DNA of 64,000 nt from Pseudobacteriovorax sp. (GCA_013215145.1 JABSRP010000013.1:124001-188000); one strand, 5' to 3'. Positions 27,618 to 36,599 are shown, numbered from the stretch's first letter. Translations and numbers: made by a program. The notes: a model not told the origin generated them from the sequence alone.

Positions 27618-27694
27618 TGGGGTGGCTAGTGGGATTTGAACCCACGAATGCCGGAATCACAATCCGGTGCGTTAACCCCTTCGCCATAGCCACC
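27618..27694 (-). tRNA. tRNA-His (anticodon GUG)
   Basis: On the minus strand the 77-nt gene has the eight-base acceptor pairing typical of histidine tRNA, including the extra G at -1 (GGTGGCTA/TAGCCACC). The anticodon loop TTGTGAT (anticodon GTG) sits in a CCGGA/TCCGG stem, the T arm contains GGTTCAAATCC and CCA is encoded. It stands alone between surA and the HD-GYP gene. Confidence 0.96.
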
Positions 27695-27769
27695 ATAGTG
27701 AGAAGGGATAGTACTCGATGCAGAGAATCTGTCAATAGTCTTGATGCCTAAAAATTAAAAAAGACAGTA

Positions 27770-28732
27770 TTACTTTAAGCAACTTATCAGCGCCGAAAAA
27801 GCCTCGTATGGAAGTTTTGGTCCAACCATCTTATCCTTAATGAACTGTAAAGCCTCGTATCTACTACGTTTATTTTGGTAGGTGCGGGAAGATGTCAGGG
27901 CATCAAACACATCAGCCAACGTCGCAATCTGCACTTCTGGTAATAGGGAGGTGCTTCCAATCCCATGTGGGTAGCCGCTTCCGTCAAGTTTCTCGTGATG
28001 ATGTAGGATGATTTCCTGGGGAATATGGCTTAGATTCGCGTCGTTAATCGAAGCGAGTCCATATTCGGGATGTGATTTCATTTGAGCCCATTCGTCTTCT
28101 GTTAAAGATCCAGTTTTATTAATGATTTCTAGTCCTACCTCTTTTTTCCCAATGTCATGGAATATTCCCCCAACCACAATTTCTTTCATTTGTCTGTGGT
28201 CGGAAAGGCCCATTTCTACCGAGATTGCCAAGGCGTAGGTTGCTACCCTAATACTATGGTAGTAAGTATAGTAATCATGGTCTGCCAAACCAGAGATAGC
28301 CTTGATACACGTCCGATCTTCGTCGATGCAATCGGCTAGGGTCCTGGCGATTTCTTCTGACTTCTTCACGCAGGCTGGAGTAATCTCCCCTTCGTAAAGG
28401 GCTTTGATGAACTGCGAGCCTATCTGTTCTAAGGATTTAATTCGTTCGAAAGGTGGAAGATTTTTTTCGACTTTGGGGATTTGAGCAATCTGCAGATACA
28501 TATTTGCTTTTTTGGTGTCTGTTTTCAAAGTGAGAAAGTCGCTGTATCCATTGGCTATCAATGCGGATAACTCCTCTTTAATCCAATGATATCCATTGCT
28601 TGCATATAAAACTATGCCGTCACCTAGTTTTAAAAATAAATCGAAATCTGTTACCGAATTATCCACTAAGTTTGTTATTGGAAAGTTGTTATACCAGGTC
28701 GCTTCGGTTGGAAATAAGTTTTGTGCGGTCAC
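27770..28732 (-). CDS. HD-GYP domain protein (probable cyclic-di-GMP phosphodiesterase)
   Basis: HD-GYP proteins hydrolyse cyclic di-GMP. In the 320-residue product the C-terminal domain has HD in GGIFHDIGKKEVG, then HPEYGL, HHHEKLDGSGYPHGIG with the GYP signature, and ATLADVFDALTSSRTY. The N-terminal 130 residues include DLFLKLGDGIVLYASNGY, a DUF3391-like or PilZ-like sensory part that I cannot assign firmly. GTG start 28732 follows GAGGAGGG. It is divergent from the ribosomal operon. Link to the pilus genes is plausible because c-di-GMP often controls pili, but it is not shown here. Confidence 0.9.
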   Translation of the reverse strand: MTAQNLFPTEATWYNNFPITNLVDNSVTDFDLFLKLGDGIVLYASNGYHWIKEELSALIANGYSDFLTLKTDTKKANMYLQIAQIPKVEKNLPPFERIKSLEQIGSQFIKALYEGEITPACVKKSEEIARTLADCIDEDRTCIKAISGLADHDYYTYYHSIRVATYALAISVEMGLSDHRQMKEIVVGGIFHDIGKKEVGLEIINKTGSLTEDEWAQMKSHPEYGLASINDANLSHIPQEIILHHHEKLDGSGYPHGIGSTSLLPEVQIATLADVFDALTSSRTYQNKRSRYEALQFIKDKMVGPKLPYEAFSALISCLK

Positions 28733-28852
28733 AATCGTCCCTCCTCTGAAGTTACGATCGGTCTTAAAATCAAAATCTTTAACCTTAATGTATGTGGTTT
28801 TTTAGAAAATACCAAGGTTCTGTAATTATTTAGCCAATCGAACATATAAATG

Positions 28853-28879
28853 TTGACTTGTCACTCCTTCTCCTATAGG
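28853..28879 (+). promoter_or_regulatory. Possible promoter of the S10 operon
   Basis: TTGACT (28853-28858) and TATAGG (28874-28879) are separated by 15 bases, shorter than ideal. A start near 28886 would give a leader of about 127 nt before rpsJ, containing the structure described in the next entry. Confidence 0.35.
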
Positions 28880-28894
28880 TAAGGTCTTCCACTC

Positions 28895-28977
28895 TACAGG
28901 TAAGCCTACTTTAATTAGTAAGCCAATGCCGCCAAAAAGACATTGGTTCTTCATTAGGCTTCCTGTAAAGACATTGG
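28895..28977 (+). promoter_or_regulatory. Structured leader upstream of rpsJ
   Basis: TACAGG-T-AAGCCT (28895-28907) pairs with AGGCTTCCTGTA (28956-28967), giving 12 pairs with one bulged T. Inside the loop AGCCAATG (28921-28928) pairs with CATTGGTT (28941-28948). The 11-base sequence AAAGACATTGG occurs twice (28936-28946 and 28967-28977), so CCAATG could pair with either copy. The layout suits an autoregulated ribosomal-protein leader such as the L4-controlled S10 leader of enterics. Binding by L4 or another protein is inference. Confidence 0.5.
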
Positions 28978-29012
28978 ATCGAGACAACTTGTCGAACATT
29001 TAGGGTTAAGCT

Positions 29013-29324
29013 ATGAGCAGCCAAAACATTAGAATCCGTTTAAAAGGGTATGACCACAGACTATTGGATCAGTCTGCAGTCGAAATCGTAGAGCGTGCCA
29101 AAAGAACTGGCGCAAGGGTTGCGGGGCCTATCCCTCTCCCAACAGCAATTAATCGATACACGGTACTGCGAAGCCCTCACGTAAACAAAAAATCCAGAGA
29201 ACAGTTTGAAATCAGGACGCATAAGCGAGTTTTGGACATTATGGAAGCCAAAGCGCAGACTATCGATGCTCTTATGAAGCTCGATCTAGCAGCAGGCGTT
29301 GACGTAGAAATCAAACTTTATTAG
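29013..29324 (+). CDS. rpsJ: 30S ribosomal protein S10
   Basis: S10 (103 residues) is a 30S head protein and, as NusE, a partner of NusB in antitermination. Recognised from [17 protein letters not shown], then GPIPLPT and [20 protein letters not shown]. It is the first gene of the S10 cluster. No tufA, fusA, rpsG or rpsL lies just upstream, unlike many bacteria; an HD-GYP gene on the other strand is there instead. The ATG follows TAGGGTTAAGCT. Confidence 0.97.
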   Translation: MSSQNIRIRLKGYDHRLLDQSAVEIVERAKRTGARVAGPIPLPTAINRYTVLRSPHVNKKSREQFEIRTHKRVLDIMEAKAQTIDALMKLDLAAGVDVEIKLY

Positions 29325-29329
29325 TGGCT

Positions 29330-29355
29330 CGTCAGTTTTGATATTCGAACTGACG
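29330..29355 (+). other. Perfect hairpin between rpsJ and rplC
   Basis: CGTCAGTT (29330-29337) and AACTGACG (29348-29355) form an 8-bp perfect stem around a 10-base loop, starting six bases after the rpsJ stop. No T-run follows, so it is not a standard terminator. It may be an RNA processing or stability element. Confidence 0.5.
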
Positions 29356-29398
29356 TTCCGGATGGATTAAACAACAAAATGAAACGAAAGTCAGAGTA

Positions 29399-30040
29399 AT
29401 GCAGGGACTGATCGCAAAAAAAGTAGGTATGACTCGTGTTTTAGACGAGCAAGGTCGTATGATACCAGTAACTTTGTTGAAGATCGAGAATCAACAAATT
29501 ACAAAGATATTAACCTCCGAGAAAGACGGATATAATGCCATTCAAGTCGGTTACTATGAAAAAGCTGAACGTAAGTTAAACAAGCCCGACTTGACCCGCC
29601 TAAGAAAAGCTTCAATAGATAATAACTACACAAGATTCAAAGAGCATAGAGTTGAAGATAGTTCTGCTTTTGAATTAGGAGCTTCATTGAATGTAAGCTC
29701 TCTAAATGAAGTTAAGACTGTTGATGTAACAGGTATCACGAAGGGGCATGGCTTCGAAGGTGCAATTACAAGATGGGGACATAAGACGGGTCGTAGGACT
29801 CACGGTTCTCACTTCCACAGAAGACCTGGTTCATTAGGCCAAAGGACGACTCCTGGTCGTGTATATAAGAACAAGGAAATGCCAGGACATATGGGTTGTG
29901 CGCAGAGAACAGTGCAAAACCTAAAAGTTATGGATGTAGATGTTGATGCAAATGTGATCGCTCTTAAAGGGTCAGTTCCCGGACATCGTAATGGCTTTGT
30001 CGTTGTTAAACCGTCTTTAAAAACGAAAGAATCGCAATAG
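29399..30040 (+). CDS. rplC: 50S ribosomal protein L3
   Basis: L3 (213 residues) is an early-assembly protein near the peptidyl transferase centre. Recognised from MQGLIAKKVGMTRVLDEQG, GITKGHGFEGAITRWGHK, the HGSHFHRRPGSLGQRTTPGRV loop and MPGHMG. The loop contains the glutamine that is methylated in other bacteria. A 74-base gap with a hairpin separates it from rpsJ, the widest gap in the S10 part of the cluster. Confidence 0.97.
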   Translation: MQGLIAKKVGMTRVLDEQGRMIPVTLLKIENQQITKILTSEKDGYNAIQVGYYEKAERKLNKPDLTRLRKASIDNNYTRFKEHRVEDSSAFELGASLNVSSLNEVKTVDVTGITKGHGFEGAITRWGHKTGRRTHGSHFHRRPGSLGQRTTPGRVYKNKEMPGHMGCAQRTVQNLKVMDVDVDANVIALKGSVPGHRNGFVVVKPSLKTKESQ

Positions 30041-30061
30041 CGGTTTCAAAGGGAGATGATC

Positions 30062-30688
30062 ATGCAGATTGCAGTAAAAAGTATGGATGGCAAAGAGGTC
30101 AAGAAGGTTGATCTTCCTGACTCTATTTTTGCAGTAGAATTGAACGATCACGTTCTACACCATGTAGTCAAAGCTTACCAAGCCAACCGCAGGCAGGGAA
30201 CGCATGCCACAAAAACTAGGGCGTTCGTTAGTGGTGGAGGCAAAAAGCCATTTAGGCAAAAGGGAACTGGTAACGCGCGTCAAGGTACCAGTAGATCGCC
30301 TCACTACCCAGGTGGTGCCGTATCCCATGGACCGCAGCCACGAGACTACACTCAAAAGCTGAATAAAAAAACTAGGCTTTTAGCGTTGAAAGTAGCGCTT
30401 TCCGATAAGGTTAAGCATGGTCAACTAGTGATTGTTGACGACTACGCTTTGGACTCGTTTAGTACGAAAAAAATTGTATCGTCCATGGCAGCTTTAAACG
30501 TCAAAAGAGCTACTTTCACAGATGCTGAAGATAACAACTTTCTATATAAATCAGCCAGAAACATAAATGGTGCGGCTGTAAAGAAGGCGTCTGAACTGAA
30601 TGCAGAAGACGTTCTGAGATACGAAAGCTTCGTTATGTCAGAAAAAGCAATTGCCGCTCTTACAGCTAGACTAGAAGGGGATAAGTAA
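30062..30688 (+). CDS. rplD: 50S ribosomal protein L4
   Basis: L4 (208 residues) lines the exit tunnel and in enterics represses its own operon by binding the S10 leader. Recognised from GTHATKTRAFVSGGGKKPFRQKGTGNAR and GGAVSHGPQPRDYTQKLNKK. An ATG at 30056 is in frame, but AAAGGGAG is spaced properly for ATG 30062. The stop codon TAA shares its last base with the rplW ATG. Confidence 0.96.
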   Translation: MQIAVKSMDGKEVKKVDLPDSIFAVELNDHVLHHVVKAYQANRRQGTHATKTRAFVSGGGKKPFRQKGTGNARQGTSRSPHYPGGAVSHGPQPRDYTQKLNKKTRLLALKVALSDKVKHGQLVIVDDYALDSFSTKKIVSSMAALNVKRATFTDAEDNNFLYKSARNINGAAVKKASELNAEDVLRYESFVMSEKAIAALTARLEGDK

Positions 30689-30975
30689 TGCAACCCTACA
30701 GTGTAATTATCAAGCCGTTGCTATCTGAAAAAAGTAACGATGTTCGCGAGGAAACTGGACAATACACTTTTGTCATTCGTCGTGATGCAACTAAAGATGA
30801 TGTGAAAAAAGCCATCAACAAGATTTGGAATGCTAAAGTCGATAGTGTCAGAACGCTAATCACCAGGGGTAAGATTAAGCGTAGAGGGACTAACTTTAGC
30901 AAGCCGATTAAAACCAAAAAAGCAATTGTGACGTTAGCCAAAGGCGAAACGCTTCCGTTGTTTGAAGATCAGTAG
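30688..30975 (+). CDS. rplW: 50S ribosomal protein L23
   Basis: L23 (95 residues) sits at the tunnel exit and docks trigger factor and SRP. Recognised from [32 protein letters not shown] and [17 protein letters not shown]. It is translationally coupled to rplD through a TAATG overlap and ends 14 bases before rplB. Confidence 0.96.
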   Translation: MQPYSVIIKPLLSEKSNDVREETGQYTFVIRRDATKDDVKKAINKIWNAKVDSVRTLITRGKIKRRGTNFSKPIKTKKAIVTLAKGETLPLFEDQ

Positions 30976-30989
30976 GAAGGAGTAAAAGA

Positions 30990-31817
30990 ATGGCGATTAA
31001 ACAATTTAAACCCACATCTCCTTCTCGAAGAGGTGCGTCGGTTGTTTCTTATAAAGAGCTAGATAAGGTTGCACCATACGGCCCGCTGGTTGTTTCAAAA
31101 AATAACAAGGGTGGTCGGAACAATACTGGTCGGATTACTGTTCGTCACAGGGGTGGCGGCGTAAGGCGTCATTACCGAGTGATCGACTTTAAGCGTAACA
31201 AGCTGAATATACCAGGGAAAGTTGAGTATATAGAATACGATCCCAACCGAACAGCTTTCATCGCAAGGATCCTTTATATCGACGGTGAGCGCCGTTATAT
31301 TCTGGCTCCAGACGGACTTAAAAAGGGTGATCCAGTAATAACAGCTGAAAAGGTTGATGTTAAACCAGGTAACGCTACGTCTCTCAAGAATATCCCCCTT
31401 GGAACCGCCGTTCATAACATCGAAATGAAGGCTGGTAAGGGCGGACAAATGGCAAGAAGTGCAGGTGCGTCGGCTCAGCTAATCGGTCGAGTTGATGGAT
31501 ATGCTCAGCTGAAATTGCCTAGCGGTGAGATGAGACGAGTTCGAGAAGAGTGTTTTGCTACGATAGGAACGGTTAGTAACTCCGATCATTTTAATATCGA
31601 TCTGGGAAAAGCTGGTAGACGCAGATGGAAAGGTATCAGGCCGACAGTTCGTGGTGTAGCTATGAACCCGGTTGATCACCCGCATGGTGGTGGTGAAGGT
31701 AGGACCTCTGGTGGTCGTCACCCTGTTTCACCTTGGGCTGTGCCAACTAAAGGTCACAAAACTCGACAGAACAAGCGAACTGATAAGGATATTATCAGAC
31801 GTCGCAAGAAGAAATAA
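30990..31817 (+). CDS. rplB: 50S ribosomal protein L2
   Basis: L2 (275 residues) is required for subunit joining and peptidyl transfer. Recognised from [21 protein letters not shown] and the conserved C-terminal [21 protein letters not shown], which holds the histidine of the PHGGG motif. AGGAG precedes the ATG. Confidence 0.98.
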   Translation: MAIKQFKPTSPSRRGASVVSYKELDKVAPYGPLVVSKNNKGGRNNTGRITVRHRGGGVRRHYRVIDFKRNKLNIPGKVEYIEYDPNRTAFIARILYIDGERRYILAPDGLKKGDPVITAEKVDVKPGNATSLKNIPLGTAVHNIEMKAGKGGQMARSAGASAQLIGRVDGYAQLKLPSGEMRRVREECFATIGTVSNSDHFNIDLGKAGRRRWKGIRPTVRGVAMNPVDHPHGGGEGRTSGGRHPVSPWAVPTKGHKTRQNKRTDKDIIRRRKKK

Positions 31818-31827
31818 GGGGTAAGGC

Positions 31828-32097
31828 ATGGCTCGTTCGATTAAAAAAGGTCCGTTTGTTGATTCATATTTGTTCAAAAAAGCTGATCAGGCTGCTCAGG
31901 ATAAGAAGCCGATCAAGACATGGAGCAGACGGTCAACAATTGTTCCTGAATTTGTTGGTCTAAACTTTCTTGTCCATAACGGTAAGAAGTTTGTGCCTGT
32001 ATTCGTAACAGAAAACATGGTTGGTCATAAGTTAGGCGAATTTTCTCCTACACGTACTTATTACGGTCATACGGCTGACAAAAAAAGTAAGAGATAA
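31828..32097 (+). CDS. rpsS: 30S ribosomal protein S19
   Basis: S19 (89 residues) lies in the 30S head near the A site. Recognised from [30 protein letters not shown] and [15 protein letters not shown]. It lies ten bases after rplB, in the canonical order. Confidence 0.97.
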   Translation: MARSIKKGPFVDSYLFKKADQAAQDKKPIKTWSRRSTIVPEFVGLNFLVHNGKKFVPVFVTENMVGHKLGEFSPTRTYYGHTADKKSKR

Positions 32098-32111
32098 TAG
32101 GGAGTTCTGAT

Positions 32112-32450
32112 TTGGAACAGCAATACAAGGCAATTCTAAAAAATACGAGAATGTCTGCGAGGAAAGCAAGGCTCGTAGTTGATATGGTTAGAGGAAAGCC
32201 AGTTTCTGTAGCCTTAGATACATTAAAGCTGACTAACAAGAAGGCAGCTCCTTTGGTGTCAAAATTGATTCAGTCAGCTATGGCGAATGCAACGTCGAAT
32301 GCGTCTGTTGATGTAGATAGGTTGGTTGTATCAGAGGTCTTCGTTGACGAAGGTGCAACACTGAAACGATATTTGCCGCGGGCACAGGGTAGAGCGACCC
32401 CAATTAGGAAGCGCTCAGCACACATAACAGTGAAGCTCGCTGAGCTATAA
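32112..32450 (+). CDS. rplV: 50S ribosomal protein L22
   Basis: L22 (112 residues) contributes the tunnel constriction loop. Recognised from ARKARLVVDMVRGKPV, SAMANATSN and the loop and end RYLPRAQGRATPIRKRSAHI. Translation starts at TTG 32112, seven bases after GGGAG; no in-frame ATG gives the full domain. Confidence 0.96.
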   Translation: MEQQYKAILKNTRMSARKARLVVDMVRGKPVSVALDTLKLTNKKAAPLVSKLIQSAMANATSNASVDVDRLVVSEVFVDEGATLKRYLPRAQGRATPIRKRSAHITVKLAEL

Positions 32451-32465
32451 TAGAAAGGGAGAACC

Positions 32466-33104
32466 GTGGGACAAAAGGTCAATCCAATAGGTTTTAGAAC
32501 AGGTATTACAAGGCCGTGGGCTTCTCGTTGGTATGCGAAACATGACTATGCGAAATATTTGCAAGAAGACATGAGGATCAGATCTTATATCGAGAAGAAC
32601 TTTGATAGCGCTGGAGTTTCAAAAGTTGAAATAGAGCGCGCAGCTGCAAACATGCGAGTCAATATTTACTCGAGTCGGCCGGGCATCATAATCGGTAAAA
32701 AAGGAGCTGGCGCCGAAAACCTTAAAGAGCAATTGATTAAGGTTTGCAAAATCGATTCGGGTGATCCAAGTGTCAATGTATACGAAGTTCAGAAGCCTGA
32801 TACCGATGCTAGTCTCGTGGCCCAAAGCATTAAGCAACAGTTGCAGAGAAGAGTTTCCTTTAGGCGTGCGATGAAGAAAGCTATCGGGGCATCTGTTAAA
32901 GCTGGAGCTAAAGGGATCAGGGTTTCTTGCTCTGGGCGCCTTGGAGGAGCAGATATGTCTCGGACTGAGCAATATCGCGAAGGCCGAGTTCCATTGCACA
33001 CCCTTCGTGCTGAGATTGATTACGGCACAGCCGAAGCGCTAACAACATACGGTTTGATTGGTATCAAAGTTTGGATCTTTAAAGGTGAGAAGCTCGACTC
33101 TTAA
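32466..33104 (+). CDS. rpsC: 30S ribosomal protein S3
   Basis: S3 (212 residues) forms part of the mRNA entry helicase. Recognised from MGQKVNPIGFRTGITRPW, the KH motif IIIGKKGAGAENL and the C-terminal SCSGRLGGADMSRTEQYREGRVPLHTLRA, here within VPLHTLRAEIDYG. GTG start after AAAGGGAG. It is at the shorter end of the family, with no long C-terminal tail. Confidence 0.97.
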   Translation: MGQKVNPIGFRTGITRPWASRWYAKHDYAKYLQEDMRIRSYIEKNFDSAGVSKVEIERAAANMRVNIYSSRPGIIIGKKGAGAENLKEQLIKVCKIDSGDPSVNVYEVQKPDTDASLVAQSIKQQLQRRVSFRRAMKKAIGASVKAGAKGIRVSCSGRLGGADMSRTEQYREGRVPLHTLRAEIDYGTAEALTTYGLIGIKVWIFKGEKLDS

Positions 33105-33134
33105 TAGGGACGCGTTTCTACAGAGGAAATATAA

Positions 33135-33557
33135 ATGTTATCTCCAAAACGATTAAAGTTTAGAAAGCAGCATAAAGGCCGGATCAAAGGAGTCGCCAGC
33201 CGTGGAACTCACCTAGCTTTTGGTGATTATGGTTTGCAAGCCCTAGAAAGCGGAAAAATCACAGCCAGACAAATTGAAGCTGCTCGTATTGCCATGACTC
33301 GTCACATCAAAAGGGGTGGGCAAGTTTGGATTAAGATGTTCCCAGATCATCCTGTTACGAAGAAACCTCTAGAGGTCCGGATGGGTAAGGGTAAAGGTTC
33401 TGTAGATCACTACGTGGCTTACATCAAGCCAGGCAGGGTTTTATATGAAATGGACGGTGTTGATGTAGACATAGCAACAGAAGCACTGAAACTTGCTGCT
33501 GCCAAACTGCCGATTAAAACAAAAATTATTATTAAGTCGGAGGATCCTTGGTCGTAA
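33135..33557 (+). CDS. rplP: 50S ribosomal protein L16
   Basis: L16 (140 residues) organises the A-site side of the 50S. Recognised from [32 protein letters not shown] and [19 protein letters not shown]. The arginine that is hydroxylated in E. coli falls in the RMGKGKG region. The stop codon overlaps the rpmC ATG (TAATG). Confidence 0.97.
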   Translation: MLSPKRLKFRKQHKGRIKGVASRGTHLAFGDYGLQALESGKITARQIEAARIAMTRHIKRGGQVWIKMFPDHPVTKKPLEVRMGKGKGSVDHYVAYIKPGRVLYEMDGVDVDIATEALKLAAAKLPIKTKIIIKSEDPWS

Positions 33558-33775
33558 TGGATATCTTAAAACTAACAACAGAAGAACTTAGAGCTATAGA
33601 TCCACAAGAGATAAAAGCCACAGAACAAGAAGTTCGTAAGAAACTCGCGGAAATGAGAATGGATGTCTACACAGCTGCGGCAACAAATGTAGGACAGATC
33701 AGAGGTCTTAAAAAAACATTAGCGAGACTAAAAACTGTTCAAAATGAGAAAAACAGGCAAGCAGCTAAAGCATAA
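33557..33775 (+). CDS. rpmC: 50S ribosomal protein L29
   Basis: L29 (72 residues) is a two-helix protein at the tunnel exit next to L23. Recognised from the C-terminal GQIRGLKKTLARLKTVQNE. I use ATG 33557, which overlaps the L16 stop. TTG 33548, three codons upstream, has a closer GGAGG and is possible. Confidence 0.9.
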   Translation: MDILKLTTEELRAIDPQEIKATEQEVRKKLAEMRMDVYTAAATNVGQIRGLKKTLARLKTVQNEKNRQAAKA

Positions 33776-33787
33776 GGTAAGCGTCAA

Positions 33788-34060
33788 ATGAGTAATAACG
33801 AATCAAATAGCAACAAATCGAAACCGTTACTCGGTGTTGTGACAAGTGATAAAATGAGCAAGGCGCGGGTTTGCACCATAGAGCGAACTGTGAAGCACTC
33901 TCGATATGACAAATATATCCGTCGAAGAACGAAAATTATGTTCCACGACGAAAATAATCAGAGCAAGCTTGGTGACTCGGTGTTAATCATCCCATCAAAA
34001 CCATACAGTGCTCGTAAACGATTTAACCTATTGAAAATCGTCGAAGTGGCGAAAGATTAA
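33788..34060 (+). CDS. rpsQ: 30S ribosomal protein S17
   Basis: S17 (90 residues) is a primary 16S rRNA-binding protein. Recognised from [33 protein letters not shown] and the later KLGDSVLII and [11 protein letters not shown]. It has a polar N-terminal extension ([12 protein letters not shown]), slightly unusual for the family. Last gene of the S10 group. Confidence 0.95.
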   Translation: MSNNESNSNKSKPLLGVVTSDKMSKARVCTIERTVKHSRYDKYIRRRTKIMFHDENNQSKLGDSVLIIPSKPYSARKRFNLLKIVEVAKD

Positions 34061-34077
34061 GACAAGAGGAAATCCAA

Positions 34078-34449
34078 ATGATTCAGATGGAATCAGTGCT
34101 CCAAAGTGGAGACAACTCAGGGGCAAAGGTACTTAAGTGCTTTAAAGTTCTTGGTGGAAGTAAAAAGCGTTTTGCAACAGTCGGGGATACGATCGTTGTT
34201 TCTGTTAAGGAAGCAATTCCCAATAGTAAAGTGAAAAAAGGTACGGTTCACAAAGCCGTGATCGTACGAACAAAAAAAGAAATACTTAGAGCCGACGGTT
34301 CCACGATTCGGTTTGATGAAAATGCGGCCGTATTGATTAAGGGCAAAGATAGTGATCCTATCGGGACTCGTATATTTGGCCCTGTCGCTAGAGAAGTGAG
34401 AAATAAAGGTTTTATAAGAATCGCTTCATTAGCGCCCGAAGTTCTTTAA
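34078..34449 (+). CDS. rplN: 50S ribosomal protein L14
   Basis: L14 (123 residues) bridges the subunits. Recognised from [17 protein letters not shown], the [12 protein letters not shown] strand and [13 protein letters not shown]. It is followed after 28 bases by rplE. The rplX gene (L24), which normally lies between them, is absent. Confidence 0.98.
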   Translation: MIQMESVLQSGDNSGAKVLKCFKVLGGSKKRFATVGDTIVVSVKEAIPNSKVKKGTVHKAVIVRTKKEILRADGSTIRFDENAAVLIKGKDSDPIGTRIFGPVAREVRNKGFIRIASLAPEVL

Positions 34450-34477
34450 TAAACTATTAACTTATAAGGTGAGTGAA

Positions 34478-35026
34478 ATGGGTTACACCCCAAGACTACA
34501 AGAGCATTATAACAAGATTAGGGATGAATTAGTCAAAGAACTAGCTCTGCCTAATGTCAATCAGGCTCCTAAGATTGAAAAAGTCGTTGTTAATATCGGG
34601 CAAGGTGAAGCCGTCCAGAATATTAAAATTCTTGAAGGTGCAATGAGAGACTTGGAGACCATAACTGGACAAAAGCCAGTTATGACAAGGGCGAAAAAAT
34701 CGATTGCCGGCTTTAAGCTCAGAGAAGGTGTGCCCATCGGATGCAGTGTCACTCTCCGTAAGCAAAGAATGTATGAGTTTTTAGATCGTTTGATTAACGT
34801 ATCTATTCCTCGAATTCGTGACTTTAGGGGTTTTTCGCCAAAAGCGTTTGATGGTCGAGGTAATTATACTCTTGGAGTAAAAGAACAGATCATTTTCCCT
34901 GAGATTGATTACGATAAAGTTGATCGTGTAAGGGGTCTTGGTATAACTATCGTTACAAAAGCTGAGAACGATATCCAAGCAAAAGCTCTTTTGGACAAAT
35001 TTAACTTCCCCTTTAGAAAAAACTAG
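34478..35026 (+). CDS. rplE: 50S ribosomal protein L5
   Basis: L5 (182 residues) binds 5S rRNA and contacts P-site tRNA. Recognised from [42 protein letters not shown] and [26 protein letters not shown] 34469 is also in frame, but AAGGTGAG fits ATG 34478. It follows rplN directly, with no rplX. Confidence 0.97.
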   Translation: MGYTPRLQEHYNKIRDELVKELALPNVNQAPKIEKVVVNIGQGEAVQNIKILEGAMRDLETITGQKPVMTRAKKSIAGFKLREGVPIGCSVTLRKQRMYEFLDRLINVSIPRIRDFRGFSPKAFDGRGNYTLGVKEQIIFPEIDYDKVDRVRGLGITIVTKAENDIQAKALLDKFNFPFRKN

Positions 35027-35041
35027 GCCGAAGGAGTAGAA

Positions 35042-35227
35042 ATGGCTAAGAAAGCACTAATAGAAAAAGCAAAAAGAAAACCAAAATTTTCCACTCGCGC
35101 CTACTCTAGATGTAATCGTTGTGGACGTCCAAAGGCTGTGTACAAGAAATTTGGTGTTTGTCGGATCTGCTTTAGAGAGCTTGCTCTAAATGGGATGTTG
35201 GCAGGTGTAACGAAAGCATCTTGGTAA
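35042..35227 (+). CDS. rpsN: 30S ribosomal protein S14, zinc-binding type
   Basis: S14 (61 residues) is the short zinc form: CNRCG and CRIC supply the four cysteines, followed by [18 protein letters not shown]. Most gammaproteobacteria carry the longer zinc-free form (about 100 residues) here, so this is one argument against that class. Confidence 0.97.
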   Translation: MAKKALIEKAKRKPKFSTRAYSRCNRCGRPKAVYKKFGVCRICFRELALNGMLAGVTKASW

Positions 35228-35255
35228 AAACACGAGACTTAATTAAGGACTGAGC

Positions 35256-35654
35256 ATGAATATTACAGATTCAATAGCAGATCTACTCACAAGAATTAGA
35301 AACGCGCAGAAAGCGGGGCATGAGGTAGTTTCTGTTCCAGCGAGTAAGATGAAAATAGCGATCACACACGTTCTGCGTGAAGAAGGTTTTGTAAGAAACT
35401 ACAAATGTATCAGAGATAAAAAGCAAGGCGTATTGAAAATCGCTCTAGCGTACAACCATAACGGTGAAGGAATTATCAAGGAACTTAAGCGAGTGAGTCG
35501 ACCTTCGCATCGACAGTTCGTGGGTGCGGATGATATCCCTTTTGTAAAAAATGGTTTTGGTACGGCAATACTATCAACATCTCAGGGTATTATGACCGAC
35601 CGAGAGGCGCGTAAAAATCACGTTGGCGGCGAATACATCTGCTCTGTATTTTAG
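35256..35654 (+). CDS. rpsH: 30S ribosomal protein S8
   Basis: S8 (132 residues) binds 16S rRNA helix 21 and in E. coli represses the spc operon through the rplE region. Recognised from DSIADLLTRIRNAQKAGH, the conserved tail region ILSTSQGIMTDREARKNHVGGE and a final CSVF. Confidence 0.97.
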   Translation: MNITDSIADLLTRIRNAQKAGHEVVSVPASKMKIAITHVLREEGFVRNYKCIRDKKQGVLKIALAYNHNGEGIIKELKRVSRPSHRQFVGADDIPFVKNGFGTAILSTSQGIMTDREARKNHVGGEYICSVF

Positions 35655-35669
35655 ATAAAGGTTTAAGTC

Positions 35670-36212
35670 ATGTCACGAATTGGAAAGATTCCAGTCGCGA
35701 TTCCAAGTGGGGTCGAAGTTAAACTAGACGGCAATCATGTAAAGGTAAAGGGCCCTAAAGGCAACTTAGAAAGAACTTTACACGAAGCTGTTACGATTAA
35801 ACAAGACGCTAACGCGTTAACTATTAGCCCCATAAACGAAACGAATGAGTTGAAGCGTTTCCACGGTCTAAGTAGAACACTCGTTGCCAATATGGTTGAA
35901 GGTGTATCTAAAGGCTTCGAGAAAAGATTAAAACTGATTGGTGTTGGTTATAGGGCGGCGAAACAAGGAACAAGCTTAAACCTAACACTTGGTTATAGTC
36001 ATCCAATTATTTTCGAACCAATTAGTGGTGTTAATTTGGATGTAGAAAAGCAAACGACAATTATTGTCTCTGGTGCTTCAAAAGAAGATGTTGGCGAAGT
36101 TGCTGCAAAAATTCGATCTTTACGCGCTCCAGAACCTTATCATGGCAAAGGTGTTCGTTACGAGGATGAGCACATTGCAACCAAAGTTGGTAAAGCAGCT
36201 GGTAAGAAATAA
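35670..36212 (+). CDS. rplF: 50S ribosomal protein L6
   Basis: L6 (180 residues) has two repeated domains near the GTPase-associated centre. Recognised from MSRIGKIPVAIPSGVEV, VKGPKGNLERTL, LIGVGYRAAKQG and APEPYHGKGVRYEDE. Confidence 0.97.
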   Translation: MSRIGKIPVAIPSGVEVKLDGNHVKVKGPKGNLERTLHEAVTIKQDANALTISPINETNELKRFHGLSRTLVANMVEGVSKGFEKRLKLIGVGYRAAKQGTSLNLTLGYSHPIIFEPISGVNLDVEKQTTIIVSGASKEDVGEVAAKIRSLRAPEPYHGKGVRYEDEHIATKVGKAAGKK

Positions 36213-36224
36213 AGGAAAATAAGC

Positions 36225-36581
36225 ATGGGTAATGCGAACAAAAAAACACAGCTTCGATTAAAAAGAAAAAGAAGAATTCGTAAAAAGGTTTCTGGAACTG
36301 CTGAGCGTCCTAGGTTGTCAGTATTCCGTTCGGCGCGTCATTTGTATGCTCAAGTCATTGATGATCAAGCAGGAAAAACACTTGCTTCAGTCAACAGCTT
36401 CGAAAAAGGCTCTGATAAACGAGCCAACAAAGATGTTTGTACAGACTTGGGTAAGAAGCTTGCAGCTGAATGTGCGTCAAAAAATATTTCTTCGGTAGTG
36501 TTTGATAAAAACGGCTATGCGTTTCACGGTAGAGTAGAAGCTTTCGCAAGTGGTGCGCGCGAGGCTGGCTTAAAATTTTAG
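36225..36581 (+). CDS. rplR: 50S ribosomal protein L18
   Basis: L18 (118 residues) binds 5S rRNA. Recognised from RLKRKRRIRKKVSGTAERPRLSVFRS, YAQVIDDQAGKTLAS and FDKNGYAFHGRVEAFASGAREAGL. Confidence 0.97.
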   Translation: MGNANKKTQLRLKRKRRIRKKVSGTAERPRLSVFRSARHLYAQVIDDQAGKTLASVNSFEKGSDKRANKDVCTDLGKKLAAECASKNISSVVFDKNGYAFHGRVEAFASGAREAGLKF

Positions 36582-36599
36582 TAAAGTTTGGAGGCTTGC

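Noticed and set aside
31095..31448. Antisense frames within rplB and other ribosomal genes.
   Set aside because: All lie opposite highly conserved ribosomal protein genes and show no family resemblance or start signals.
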